This document shows, one piece after another, positions 55,970 to 64,000 of a stretch of DNA of 64,000 nucleotides (positions within the stretch are counted from its first letter, which is position 1; every line of letters begins with the position of its first letter). The stretch is taken from NCBI GenBank assembly GCA_033762625.1, contig JANRLI010000021.1:23848-87847 (forward strand), in the 5' to 3' direction. The notes beneath the pieces are model-generated. The model had not been told where the DNA came from, made no database searches, and worked only from the letters and a program-made list of their open reading frames with translations. This stretch comes from Alphaproteobacteria bacterium (GTDB lineage: Bacteria > Pseudomonadota > Alphaproteobacteria > UBA9219 > RGZA01). The translations under genes and the position numbers were made by a program.

Positions 55970-57397
55970 CTATTCATCATCATCGTTTCGGGTTTGCTTA
56001 ATATCCTGCGCCCTTATGACATAAGTAGAGCGTTTTGGAAGCAATTTTAAGGCACGTTCTGCCCATTTATGCGCCGAACCGATATCCCCCTTACTAACCG
56101 CCTCCTCCGCGAGGCAATACGCAACCATACCCTCATCGTTTTTACGGCCCCAAGCGGTTGCCAGATAACGCCATGTGGATGACTCCCGGGGTTCGGTCTT
56201 AAGGGATTGATTGAGGCGTTCGATAGCTTCGTCAACGGTGCGGGTATTTTGTGCTTCCAGTAATGCGTGACCATACGAAGCTTCGATAAGACCTGCATCT
56301 GGTTTTAAATCTACCGCTCGTTTGTAATAGGTAATCGCCTCATCAACGCGGCTGTTTTCAAATAAAATTTGGCCCATCAGTTCATAAAAGTATGGATTGT
56401 TTGGTTCTGTTTTTATCAGCTCCGTCATACCTTTCTCGGCTTTATCGACATCCCCCTTGCGGTAATGCGCGATTGCGCGCGCATAGCGTGCGGATAAACG
56501 GCTGTCCTTTTCGGCATAGCGCAGCAATGCGGATTCAGGTTTCAAATAGCCAAGCAATTTTGCCTTCATCCGGTCATGCAAATCATAGAAATGCGCGCTG
56601 GCTTTATTGTTGCTGTAGGGCGATTGCTCTACATGATAACGCACGGCGTCAATACGATCCTGCGTCAAAGGGTGGGTTCGCGTGTATTGAGCTTGTCGAT
56701 CAACTGATAAACCTTCCTGCGAAGAAAGTTTGCCAAGAAATTCACTTAAGCCCTTGGATGTAAGCTTTGCGCCATCAAGAAAACGCATGCCCGCAGCATC
56801 TGCTGAGGATTCCTGCGCGCGGCTGAATGACAATATCGAACGCTGGGCGATCGATTGTCCGCCGGTAATCACCGCTGCGCCTGCGCCGGGATCACCGCTT
56901 AGTACAGCAGCAGCCGTGCCAAGCACCATGCTAAGAATTGCTTCAGCAGAAGCATCTTTCATCGCAGAATTACCGCGCACCAAGTGCCCACCGGAAATAT
57001 GGCCGGTTTCGTGGGCAATAATACCGATAAGCTGCTCGGGATTATCGGTTGCCTGCAACAACCCTGTATGGAAGAAAATATTTTGCCCGCCAGCGACGAA
57101 TGCATTCAGCGTGGGGTCATTGATAATAATCACGTGCACGCTGTCAGGGTCGATACCTGCGGCCTGCCAGATTGGTGTACCGTATTCTTTCAGTGTGTTT
57201 TCAATTTCGACGTCGCGGATGACGCTGAAGTTAGGCTTCTCGGCATAGACAGGCGCAGCAAAACCCACTGCCGCGATAAGCAAAAAAAATATAGAAACAA
57301 AACGCTGCATGCACTTCGCAAAAAAAGAATGAGGTGTACCCCGTTCTTTCATACCTTGTCTGAACATTTTGTTAAAAATGCGCCAAACTAAGGACAT
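55970..57397 (-). CDS. M48 metalloprotease with TPR domain (BepA-like)
   Basis: 475 residues as listed. The first frame start is six bases after rne, but the signal peptide MQRFVSIFFLLIAAVGF begins at residue 30, so ATG 57310 (or 57352) may be the real start. The zinc motif is HETGHISGGH, with the downstream Glu in SRAQESSADAAG. TPRs fill the C-terminal half (about 290-440; KRAVDLKPDAGLIEASYGHAL). It probably degrades or chaperones misfolded outer-membrane proteins in the periplasm. It is co-transcribed with rne. Confidence 0.92.
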   Translation of the reverse strand: MSLVWRIFNKMFRQGMKERGTPHSFFAKCMQRFVSIFFLLIAAVGFAAPVYAEKPNFSVIRDVEIENTLKEYGTPIWQAAGIDPDSVHVIIINDPTLNAFVAGGQNIFFHTGLLQATDNPEQLIGIIAHETGHISGGHLVRGNSAMKDASAEAILSMVLGTAAAVLSGDPGAGAAVITGGQSIAQRSILSFSRAQESSADAAGMRFLDGAKLTSKGLSEFLGKLSSQEGLSVDRQAQYTRTHPLTQDRIDAVRYHVEQSPYSNNKASAHFYDLHDRMKAKLLGYLKPESALLRYAEKDSRLSARYARAIAHYRKGDVDKAEKGMTELIKTEPNNPYFYELMGQILFENSRVDEAITYYKRAVDLKPDAGLIEASYGHALLEAQNTRTVDEAIERLNQSLKTEPRESSTWRYLATAWGRKNDEGMVAYCLAEEAVSKGDIGSAHKWAERALKLLPKRSTYVIRAQDIKQTRNDDDE

Positions 57398-57403
57398 TCC
57401 AGT

Positions 57404-60187
57404 TTACGAAGCACCCGTTAGACGTTGCCACCAGCCGGTTTTCTTGACTTCGGGCTGCGCATTGGTGTTTTCAGCCTGTTGGGGCTTATTCTCGCGCGCA
57501 GGTTCACGGGGTGTTGTGTCGAGTTCAAACACGCTTACTGGAACATGTGGCTGCTGTTGTTGGGCGCCGCGATTGTTGGGGTTGTAATTACCCTGATTTT
57601 CGCTGGTTCGATTTTCGAAACGACGGCCTTCGTTATTGCGCTGCTGGTTATGGTTATCACGGAAATCACGATTGCCATCGCGCGGTTGGCCGTCACGACT
57701 GCGCCCATCACGATTACGGTCACGGTGGCGGTTATCGCGGTTACGATTACGGTCACGGTTGCCATCGCGGCGGTGATGACCATCGCGGTTACCGCCTTCA
57801 CGCTGTTGACGGAATTCCTGCCCGCCCTCACCTTCAACGCCAATTACTGGCGGTGCGACGTTCCCGTTTATCTCGCCTGTACCGTCGCCATCTTCAGCGA
57901 ATTGCGGTTGCTGCGGATTAAAGTTATCGCGGTTTCTGTTGTCACCATCACGGAAACGGTTACGACGGTTGCGACCACCACGACGACCACGTCTGCGGCC
58001 TGAACGACGTTCTTCGCTAGTTCCTGCTGCGCCGCCGTTTTCGAATGAACTGCCATTATCATTTGGCTGAGCTTCGGCAAAACGGTCAAAACCTTCACGC
58101 GCAGCTATTCCATCGCCATCGGCTGGTAAAAAGTCTGATTCCATCGAGCCAAGATTTTCCTGCGCATCGCCATCAAGCCCCATATCGCGGTCCATATCGG
58201 CGAACATCTGCTTTTCATTCATCATTTGATTGATTGGCAATTGCTCGTTCTGCTTCTTGGTGCGGATACGTTCGATGGGGAATTCGGGCGGAATGACATC
58301 TTCGCGCGGACGAATGTTAATGGTGAAGTTATAGCGTTTTTCAATGCTCGCCATCGCTTCACGTTTGTTGTTCATGATGTAGAGCGACACATTCGATGGC
58401 ATGGAAATGATGATTTCCGCAGCGGTTTGGCGGATACCCTCTTCTTCCATGGCATGTAATGCAAGCAAGGCCGAAGATTCAACAAGACGGATATGACCCG
58501 TGCCGTGGCAATGCGGGCATTTTTCAAAATTCAAATCAAGTAAGGACGGACGCAACCGCTGACGCGATAGTTCCATCAATCCAAAATGGGAAATGCGGCC
58601 AATTTGCAATCGCGCGCGGTCATGGCGCATCGCTTCTTTGAGACGGCGTTCAACGGCAGCGTTATTGCGACCATCTTCCATGTCGATGAAATCGATAACG
58701 ATAAGGCCTGCCAAGTCGCGCAGGCGAAGCTGACGCGCAACTTCTTCCGATGCTTCCATATTGGTGCGGTAGGCGGTTTCTTCGATATTGCGTTCGCGTG
58801 TGGAGCGGCCCGAGTTAACGTCAATTGCAACCAAGGCTTCGGTTTGGTTGATGACAATGTATCCGCCGGAGCGTAGCGTCACGACTGGCGAATGAAGCGC
58901 ATTGATTTGCGCCTCCACCTGATAGCGGAAGAATAACGGGATGATGTTTTCGCGGTAGTTATGTACACGCCGTGAATGGCTTGGCATCAACATGCGCATA
59001 AAATCACGCGCTTTTTGATAACCGTCTTCGCCTTCGACCAAAATATTATCAATGTCTGGCGTGTATAAATCGCGGATAGCGCGCTTGATCAAATCGGCTT
59101 CTTCATAGACCAGACTTGGCGCGACTGATTTAAGCGTCAATTCACGAATACTGTCCCATAAACGCAGCAGATATTCCAAATCGCGCCGGACTTCAATCTT
59201 GCTGCGCTCCATCCCTGCGGTGCGCAGAATAACCGCCATGCCATCGGGCGTATCCAAATCTTCCAGCAAATCCTTCATGCGGCGGCGATCTTGCATGCTG
59301 GTAATCTTGCGTGAAATACCGCCACCCTTATCGGTGTTGGGCATTAAAACGCAGTAGCGGCCAGCAAGCGAGATGTAGGTTGTAAGCGCAGCGCCTTTAT
59401 TGCCGCGTTCTTCCTTCACAACCTGAATGAGCATAATCTGTCCGCGCTTGATTACTTCTTGAATTTTATAACGGCGGATAAAACGATGACGTCGTTGTTC
59501 ACGATGGCCTTCAACTTCATCGCCGCCCACATTTTCAAACGGGATTTCAGCTTCGCCGCCATCGTTCAATGCTTCTACGGGCGCAATCACATCGCCTTCG
59601 ATGATATCGCCACCCACAATTTCGCCAACAGGTTGGATATAACCGGAAATCTGCTGTTCGCCTTCGGGTTCATATTCACCTTCGGCGGTGAACTGGCTTT
59701 CTCCAGAAAACTGGCTTTCTTGAGAGAATGGGTCGAGCATCGGCTCGTTCAAATTACCGGATGACAAACTTACCGCTGGAGGCAACGCAGAATGGGAAAT
59801 GTGGTCTTCCGACACTTCCTCGTCATTAAAGGGGGCATTCATATCATCGGACACATCTTCCGATGAAAAAGGTTGATCGATGTCACCCGCGCCTTGCGGG
59901 GCGTCGGCCATAGCATCTTCCAATGCCTGACGATCCGCCATAGGAATGCGATAGTAATCGTGATGAATTTCTGAAAAAGCCAGAAACCCGTGGCGGTTAC
60001 CGCCATATTCCACAAATGCTGCCTGCAACGATGGCTCGATGCGGATAACCTTTGCGAGGTAGATGTTACCTTTTAATTGCTTGCGCGCTGTGGATTCAAA
60101 ATCAAATTCCAGAAGGCGTTGACCATCAACAACCGCTACCCGGGTTTGTTCCGGATGGGTTGCGTCGATTAGCATACGTTTAGCCAT
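57404..60187 (-). CDS. rne: Ribonuclease E
   Basis: 927 residues. The S1 domain is split by a 150-residue acidic Ser/Glu/Pro insertion (about 85-235), as in other alphaproteobacteria. Catalytic aspartates are in VAIDVNSGR and VIDFIDMED, and the zinc link is CPHCHGTGHI. The C-terminal scaffold (about 700-927) has Arg-rich RNA-binding stretches (RRGRRGGRNRRNRFRDG, repeated RD/RN pairs) and Pro/Gln-rich parts. It starts mRNA decay and 9S/5S processing and anchors the degradosome. AGGGAG precedes the ATG. Confidence 0.97.
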   Translation of the reverse strand: MAKRMLIDATHPEQTRVAVVDGQRLLEFDFESTARKQLKGNIYLAKVIRIEPSLQAAFVEYGGNRHGFLAFSEIHHDYYRIPMADRQALEDAMADAPQGAGDIDQPFSSEDVSDDMNAPFNDEEVSEDHISHSALPPAVSLSSGNLNEPMLDPFSQESQFSGESQFTAEGEYEPEGEQQISGYIQPVGEIVGGDIIEGDVIAPVEALNDGGEAEIPFENVGGDEVEGHREQRRHRFIRRYKIQEVIKRGQIMLIQVVKEERGNKGAALTTYISLAGRYCVLMPNTDKGGGISRKITSMQDRRRMKDLLEDLDTPDGMAVILRTAGMERSKIEVRRDLEYLLRLWDSIRELTLKSVAPSLVYEEADLIKRAIRDLYTPDIDNILVEGEDGYQKARDFMRMLMPSHSRRVHNYRENIIPLFFRYQVEAQINALHSPVVTLRSGGYIVINQTEALVAIDVNSGRSTRERNIEETAYRTNMEASEEVARQLRLRDLAGLIVIDFIDMEDGRNNAAVERRLKEAMRHDRARLQIGRISHFGLMELSRQRLRPSLLDLNFEKCPHCHGTGHIRLVESSALLALHAMEEEGIRQTAAEIIISMPSNVSLYIMNNKREAMASIEKRYNFTINIRPREDVIPPEFPIERIRTKKQNEQLPINQMMNEKQMFADMDRDMGLDGDAQENLGSMESDFLPADGDGIAAREGFDRFAEAQPNDNGSSFENGGAAGTSEERRSGRRRGRRGGRNRRNRFRDGDNRNRDNFNPQQPQFAEDGDGTGEINGNVAPPVIGVEGEGGQEFRQQREGGNRDGHHRRDGNRDRNRNRDNRHRDRNRDGRSRDGQPRDGNRDFRDNHNQQRNNEGRRFENRTSENQGNYNPNNRGAQQQQPHVPVSVFELDTTPREPARENKPQQAENTNAQPEVKKTGWWQRLTGAS

Positions 60188-60691
60188 AGTTTACTCCCTG
60201 ACGGGAACTTTTATCTGCCACTTATCGCGCTAAAATAATAAGCGCAGGTGGATCAATAAAAGACCCCTTGGGCGACAAGCCAGCATCCTTCGTTTTGGCG
60301 ATAGAACAAAACATCAGGCGCGGCGCACCCAAACATTGCCTTGTCTGGCTAAGGTTCAGGAGAAAAAGCTGAAACCATGCGCATAAAGGCAAAACTGTTA
60401 AAAAAATTACCAAGGCAAAACTGCCAAAAAATCCACAGAACAACTGAAAAAGCTTTTACTTCAACGAAGTATTCTGTGAATAAACAAAACGGCAAAGCAT
60501 GAATGAACAAAGAAAGAGGGTCATTACATGCGCGACCTTGGTAACCATCGCGCCTCTATCATAGTCAGAGGTTAAAGGATTTAGCAATAAGAATTCTGCT
60601 TTGCCTTTCTGCTGCCTAAAATGCTAGTTAAATCAGCCCACAGCACTCGGAATCAAATCCGATACCTTAACATTTAAGAAAAATCCAGCTT
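60188..60691. other. 504-base region between rne and mrcA
   Basis: No convincing gene. A 73-residue hydrophobic minus-strand frame (60222-60443) has no ribosome binding site and is probably chance. The rne side contains small inverted repeats (TCCC-TGAC-GGGA at 60195-60206; GCGCT...AGCGC at 60227-60245). A long 5' leader used for RNase E autoregulation is known in E. coli, and this region could hold an equivalent. The mrcA promoter should lie near 60560-60660. Confidence 0.5.
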
Positions 60692-63265
60692 ATGCGCTTT
60701 ATATCATGGCTTTTTTCCGTTTCGGTGCTTTTGGTCATGCTGGGCATCGGATCCGGGTTCTATGTATTACACCAATTCAGCAAAAACCTGCCTGATTTTC
60801 AGGTTCTCAAGAACTATGAGCCTGCCATTTTGTCCCGCGTTTATGCTGGTGACGGCCGCCTGCTTGCAACCTTTGCGGCAGAGCAGCGCATCTTCATACC
60901 TATTAAAGACATCCCACAGCGCGTAAAGGATGCTTTTCTTTCCGCAGAAGATAAAGATTTTTATACCCATCCCGGCGTTGATATTTTCGGGATTGGACGT
61001 GCGATTTTAAGCAACCTTCAAAGCATAGGCGCCAAGCGCCCCATGGGTGCATCGACCATCACCCAGCAAGTGGCAAAAAATATGTTGCTCGGCAATGAAG
61101 TCACTTTTGCGCGAAAAATCAAAGAAGCGATTTTGGCATTCCGTATTGAAAGTGTTTTAAGCAAAGACCGCATTCTTGAAATATATTTGAACCAGATATT
61201 TTTAGGCCAGCATTCGTATGGTGTTGCAGCTGCTGCGCTGAACTACTTTAACAAATCATTGGATGAATTGACGATTGCGGAAGCCGCTTATTTAGGCGCA
61301 TTACCAAAAGCGCCAAACAATTATCATCCGATTAAAGATGCGCAGCGCGCACTGGAACGCCGTAACTGGGTAATATCCCGCATGCGCGATGACGGCAAAA
61401 TCAGTGAAGGTGATGCCAAGCTGGCGATGGGTGAGCGTTTGGAAATGCGCGGTCGTGGCGAGAACGAAAACGTACGCGCCGAATATTATGCCGAAGAAGT
61501 TCGCCGCGAATTAGTGGATGCATATGGCAGCACCAGCGTTTTGAAAGATGGCTATGCGGTGCGCACCAGCCTTGACCCCAAATTGCAAATCATTGCTGAT
61601 AACGCGCTGCGCCGTGCGCTAATTAATTTTGACCAAAGCCGCACCGGATATCGTGGACCTGTTACCAAATTCGCCAACATGACCGATTGGTCACGGCAAT
61701 TGGAAGCGGTGGAAGTTCCACCCGGTGGTGAAGACTGGAAAATGGGCGTCGTATTGGAAGTGCGCGACGATCAGGCATTATTGGGTTTTGAAGGCGGTGG
61801 ACGTGGCTTATTGCCGTTTAACAACATGCGCTGGGCACGCCCGCAATATAAAGACAAGCATTATGGCCCCGCCCCGCGCCGCGTTGCGGATGTGGTAAGC
61901 GTTGGCGATGTTGTACTGGTTGATGAGCTTGAAAAATCTGACGACAAGAAAAAAGACGCTAAAAATAAGGATGGGGACGAGAAGAAAGTTGAAGTCAAAC
62001 CATCTTCCCCGCTTTACCGCTTAATGCAGGTTCCAAAAATCCAAGGTGCGTTCGTTGCGGTTGACCCGCATACGGGCCGCGTACTGGCGTTGGTTGGCGG
62101 GTTTAGTGCACGGTTAAGTTCGTTTAATCGTGCAACGCAAGCGATGCGTCAGGAAGGTTCGTCGTTCAAACCTTTCGTTTATCTGGCCGCCCTTGATAAT
62201 GGCTTTACCCCATCCAGCCTGATTAATGACGCGCCATTACAAGCATCGCAAGGCGCAGGCATGCCCATTTGGGAGCCACAAAATTTTGACGGCGATTATA
62301 TGGGCGTGATGACCATGCGCCGCGCACTGGAAAAATCACGTAACATTGTGACCGTGCGTTTGGCACAGCAAATTGGCATGGAGAAGGTTATAGAATATGC
62401 AAAGAAATTCGGCATTGTCGATGATATGCCGCCTTATCTTTCCTTTGCGCTTGGCGCGAAGGAAACCAGCTTGCTGCGCTTGACAACCGCATACGCCATG
62501 CTGGTGAATGGTGGTAAAAAAATCCTTCCCAGCTTTATTGACCGCATTCAAGATAATGAAGGCAAGACGATTTGGAAGCATGACCGCCGCCCCTGTGATG
62601 GCTGCGCAAATGTAGTTTGGAATGATAAAGCAACAGTCCCAGATTTGCCCGATACGCGCGAGCAAGTGAATGACCCGCGCACGACCTACCAGATTGTTTC
62701 GTTATTGGAAGGCGTTGCCACGCGCGGTACGGCGGCATCACTGCGTTCACTGGGCAAAACATTGGCTGGTAAAACTGGCACGACCAATGACAGCAAAGAT
62801 TTGTGGTTTGTCGGGTTCTCTCCCAATCTAGCCGCAGGCGTGTTTGTCGGGTATGACGACCCCACCCCGCTTGGCGAAAAGGAAACCGGCGGTACCATGT
62901 CATTGCCGATTTTCAAAGAATTCATGGAAAAGGCACTTGCAGATAAACCGGATATGCCCTTCCGCGTTCCGCCCGGTGTGCAATTGGTTCGCGTTGACCC
63001 CTATACAGGCAAACGTGCAATGAGTGGCGAAGAAGCTATTTACGAACCATTCCTTGTTGGCACTGACCCTGAAAGCGCACAAACGACCGTGCTGGGTGGC
63101 AGCGACCCCATGCCAATGGATGAACCGCAATTTGATGAAGATGGAAATTTAATTCCCGGTACCGGGACTATGCCCCGCGGTGTTGACCCGTTGGCGCCTG
63201 TATTGCCTCCCGCGCAGCAGGAACGCCCCCCGGGTTCTGATGTTGGTACTGGCGGTCTATATTAA
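60692..63265 (+). CDS. mrcA: Penicillin-binding protein 1A (class A PBP)
   Basis: 857 residues: one membrane anchor (about 6-28), a glycosyltransferase domain (EDKDFYTHPGVDIFG, QQVAKNMLLG), an OB-like insert, and a transpeptidase domain with SSFK (the active serine in QEGSSFKPF), KSRNIVT and KTGT in LAGKTGTTND. It polymerises glycan strands and cross-links peptides in the periplasm. A Lys/Asp-rich stretch (about 410-432) is a low-complexity insert. The partner amidase gene often found next to it is absent. Confidence 0.97.
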   Translation: MRFISWLFSVSVLLVMLGIGSGFYVLHQFSKNLPDFQVLKNYEPAILSRVYAGDGRLLATFAAEQRIFIPIKDIPQRVKDAFLSAEDKDFYTHPGVDIFGIGRAILSNLQSIGAKRPMGASTITQQVAKNMLLGNEVTFARKIKEAILAFRIESVLSKDRILEIYLNQIFLGQHSYGVAAAALNYFNKSLDELTIAEAAYLGALPKAPNNYHPIKDAQRALERRNWVISRMRDDGKISEGDAKLAMGERLEMRGRGENENVRAEYYAEEVRRELVDAYGSTSVLKDGYAVRTSLDPKLQIIADNALRRALINFDQSRTGYRGPVTKFANMTDWSRQLEAVEVPPGGEDWKMGVVLEVRDDQALLGFEGGGRGLLPFNNMRWARPQYKDKHYGPAPRRVADVVSVGDVVLVDELEKSDDKKKDAKNKDGDEKKVEVKPSSPLYRLMQVPKIQGAFVAVDPHTGRVLALVGGFSARLSSFNRATQAMRQEGSSFKPFVYLAALDNGFTPSSLINDAPLQASQGAGMPIWEPQNFDGDYMGVMTMRRALEKSRNIVTVRLAQQIGMEKVIEYAKKFGIVDDMPPYLSFALGAKETSLLRLTTAYAMLVNGGKKILPSFIDRIQDNEGKTIWKHDRRPCDGCANVVWNDKATVPDLPDTREQVNDPRTTYQIVSLLEGVATRGTAASLRSLGKTLAGKTGTTNDSKDLWFVGFSPNLAAGVFVGYDDPTPLGEKETGGTMSLPIFKEFMEKALADKPDMPFRVPPGVQLVRVDPYTGKRAMSGEEAIYEPFLVGTDPESAQTTVLGGSDPMPMDEPQFDEDGNLIPGTGTMPRGVDPLAPVLPPAQQERPPGSDVGTGGLY

Positions 63266-63268
63266 TCG

Positions 63269-63928
63269 CTATATTGATTTATCGATGAGGATATTTCGTG
63301 GCCTTGGAATATCAGGGCGGCAGACAAATAACGCACCCTTTGCCAAATAAACAATTGGAAGAACAATCACATCTTCAATGCGCTGATGATCACGCAATAC
63401 ACGCTGGCCAATTGCCGGTAAGCGCGGCGTAGGAATTTCTTTTCCGTCAATCGTAATTTTACTGAGATCTTCTGCCACCACAAAGCGCGCGGTTTCGCTC
63501 ACGACTATTTGTGTTTGGCGATTTTCAGGACCAATTAGAAAAAACATTTTACCCCGATTAGGCAAACGCTTGGCATCTACTTCGGTAAATGGAAATGGAA
63601 CAATTGTTCGGCCTGCAACACGCCCAATTATGTCTCCGGTTTTTTGATCCCGAAGAATGCTGTTGTCATATCCCATCGCTTTTTCAAGCGTAGCATTTAG
63701 GCTTTCCTGCAAAGACGCAGCAACTTGCTTTAGTGTTGTAGGATTTGGATTTGTGACATTTGCCATGAGCACATATCCAGGATATGCGGTTGCCGGAAAT
63801 TCATGGCAGTAATCGTTATCACCGCCGCGTGTGACGGCATAAAGCGATGCCATACCTACAAGGGTCAAACCGATTGCCGTACGTGGATTTTTTGCAATAC
63901 GCTGGCGCAAACGTCTCAACTGCAACAT
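63269..63928 (-). CDS. Membrane-anchored protein, unknown function
   Basis: 219 residues from the ATG at 63928; the frame stays open to the window edge, but the extra part lacks coding signal. A basic start (MLQLRRLRQRIAKNPR) and one membrane helix (about 18-34) precede a periplasmic alpha/beta part with a GYVLMANV strand, a VAGRTIVPFPF block and a DGKEIPTPRLPAIGQ loop. No family recognised. It is convergent with mrcA with a three-base gap. Confidence 0.6.
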   Translation of the reverse strand: MLQLRRLRQRIAKNPRTAIGLTLVGMASLYAVTRGGDNDYCHEFPATAYPGYVLMANVTNPNPTTLKQVAASLQESLNATLEKAMGYDNSILRDQKTGDIIGRVAGRTIVPFPFTEVDAKRLPNRGKMFFLIGPENRQTQIVVSETARFVVAEDLSKITIDGKEIPTPRLPAIGQRVLRDHQRIEDVIVLPIVYLAKGALFVCRPDIPRPRNILIDKSI

Positions 63929-64000
63929 GTTATATACTCGAACCCGGAACGCACCGTGCACCGGTATCACGGCCCACATTAAATATCGGCAGGGTCGCAA

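Noticed and set aside
57425..58003. A 192-residue hydrophobic plus-strand frame opposite the end of rne
   Set aside because: It is the complement of the Arg/Asp/Asn-repeat region of RNase E, which forces Val/Ile/Ala/Thr runs; no ribosome binding site.
60222..60443. A 73-residue hydrophobic minus-strand frame upstream of rne
   Set aside because: No ribosome binding site and no recognisable pattern; probably chance, though it lies in an otherwise empty region.

Overview
The window looks like a piece of an alphaproteobacterial chromosome of moderate GC content. The evidence is family-level. It carries GapR (DUF2312) and PopZ (DUF2497), a pyruvate dehydrogenase cluster whose E1-beta has its own lipoyl domain, an SOS box of the GAAC-N7-GAAC type before lexA, a chromosomal-type parS site, and gene orders common in that class (eno-ftsB-pdhABC-lpd-lipA-coq10; rne-M48-dsbA-aroQ-accB-accC; pcm-rhodanese-tolC-popZ-valS; infA-yciI-maf-rng-yacG). 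A Micavibrio/Rhodospirillales-like origin is my guess; nothing here fixes the genus. Gene density is high, tRNAs are single, and I see no prophage, insertion sequence or CRISPR array.

Layout. 1-7.5 kb, minus strand: the start of a probable lytic transglycosylase, a YdcF/ElyC protein, a Rieske oxygenase, GapR, a 1186-residue secreted protein with eight 56-residue cysteine repeats and an OmpA-like end, SuhB and EF-P. 7.6-13.1 kb: a membrane-anchored methyltransferase, tRNA-Phe, then yacG, an RNase E/G paralogue, maf, yciI, infA, hisG and murA, with a long imperfect palindrome between murA and hisG. 13.3-19.2 kb: two small exported proteins, an SbtA bicarbonate transporter, a perfect parS site, dcd, a VanX-type dipeptidase, tRNA-Thr, and an XRE regulator next to a PLP enzyme resembling the arginine hydroxylase MppP. 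19.2-33.9 kb: infC (ATC start), lexA, comEC, gltX, a stomatin/NfeD pair, valS flanked by two copies of a palindromic repeat, popZ, tolC, rhodanese, a PCMT-type methyltransferase, tRNA-Cys and a CDF metal exporter.

34-47 kb holds a two-cold-shock-domain protein, then eno, ftsB and the complete pyruvate dehydrogenase/lipoate set (pdhA, pdhB, pdhC, lpd, lipA). An antisense receiver-like gene and a periplasmic binding protein gene interrupt this set. 46-64 kb: kdsA, prfB with the classic +1 frameshift, an HNH-like protein, accC-accB-aroQ, a TIGR03118-type secreted protein, a 59-residue small ORF, a YceI/cytochrome b561/YceI operon, DsbA, an M48-TPR protease, RNase E, PBP1A and an unrecognised membrane-anchored protein.

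Most genes are housekeeping: translation, envelope, central carbon metabolism and chromosome organisation. parS, PopZ and GapR within about 27 kb suggest a segment near the replication origin, although parAB and dnaA are not in view. The least ordinary items are the MppP-like enzyme with its regulator, the cysteine-repeat OmpA-like protein, the composite operator before lexA, the palindromic repeat families and a hairpin that would hide the aroQ ribosome binding site.
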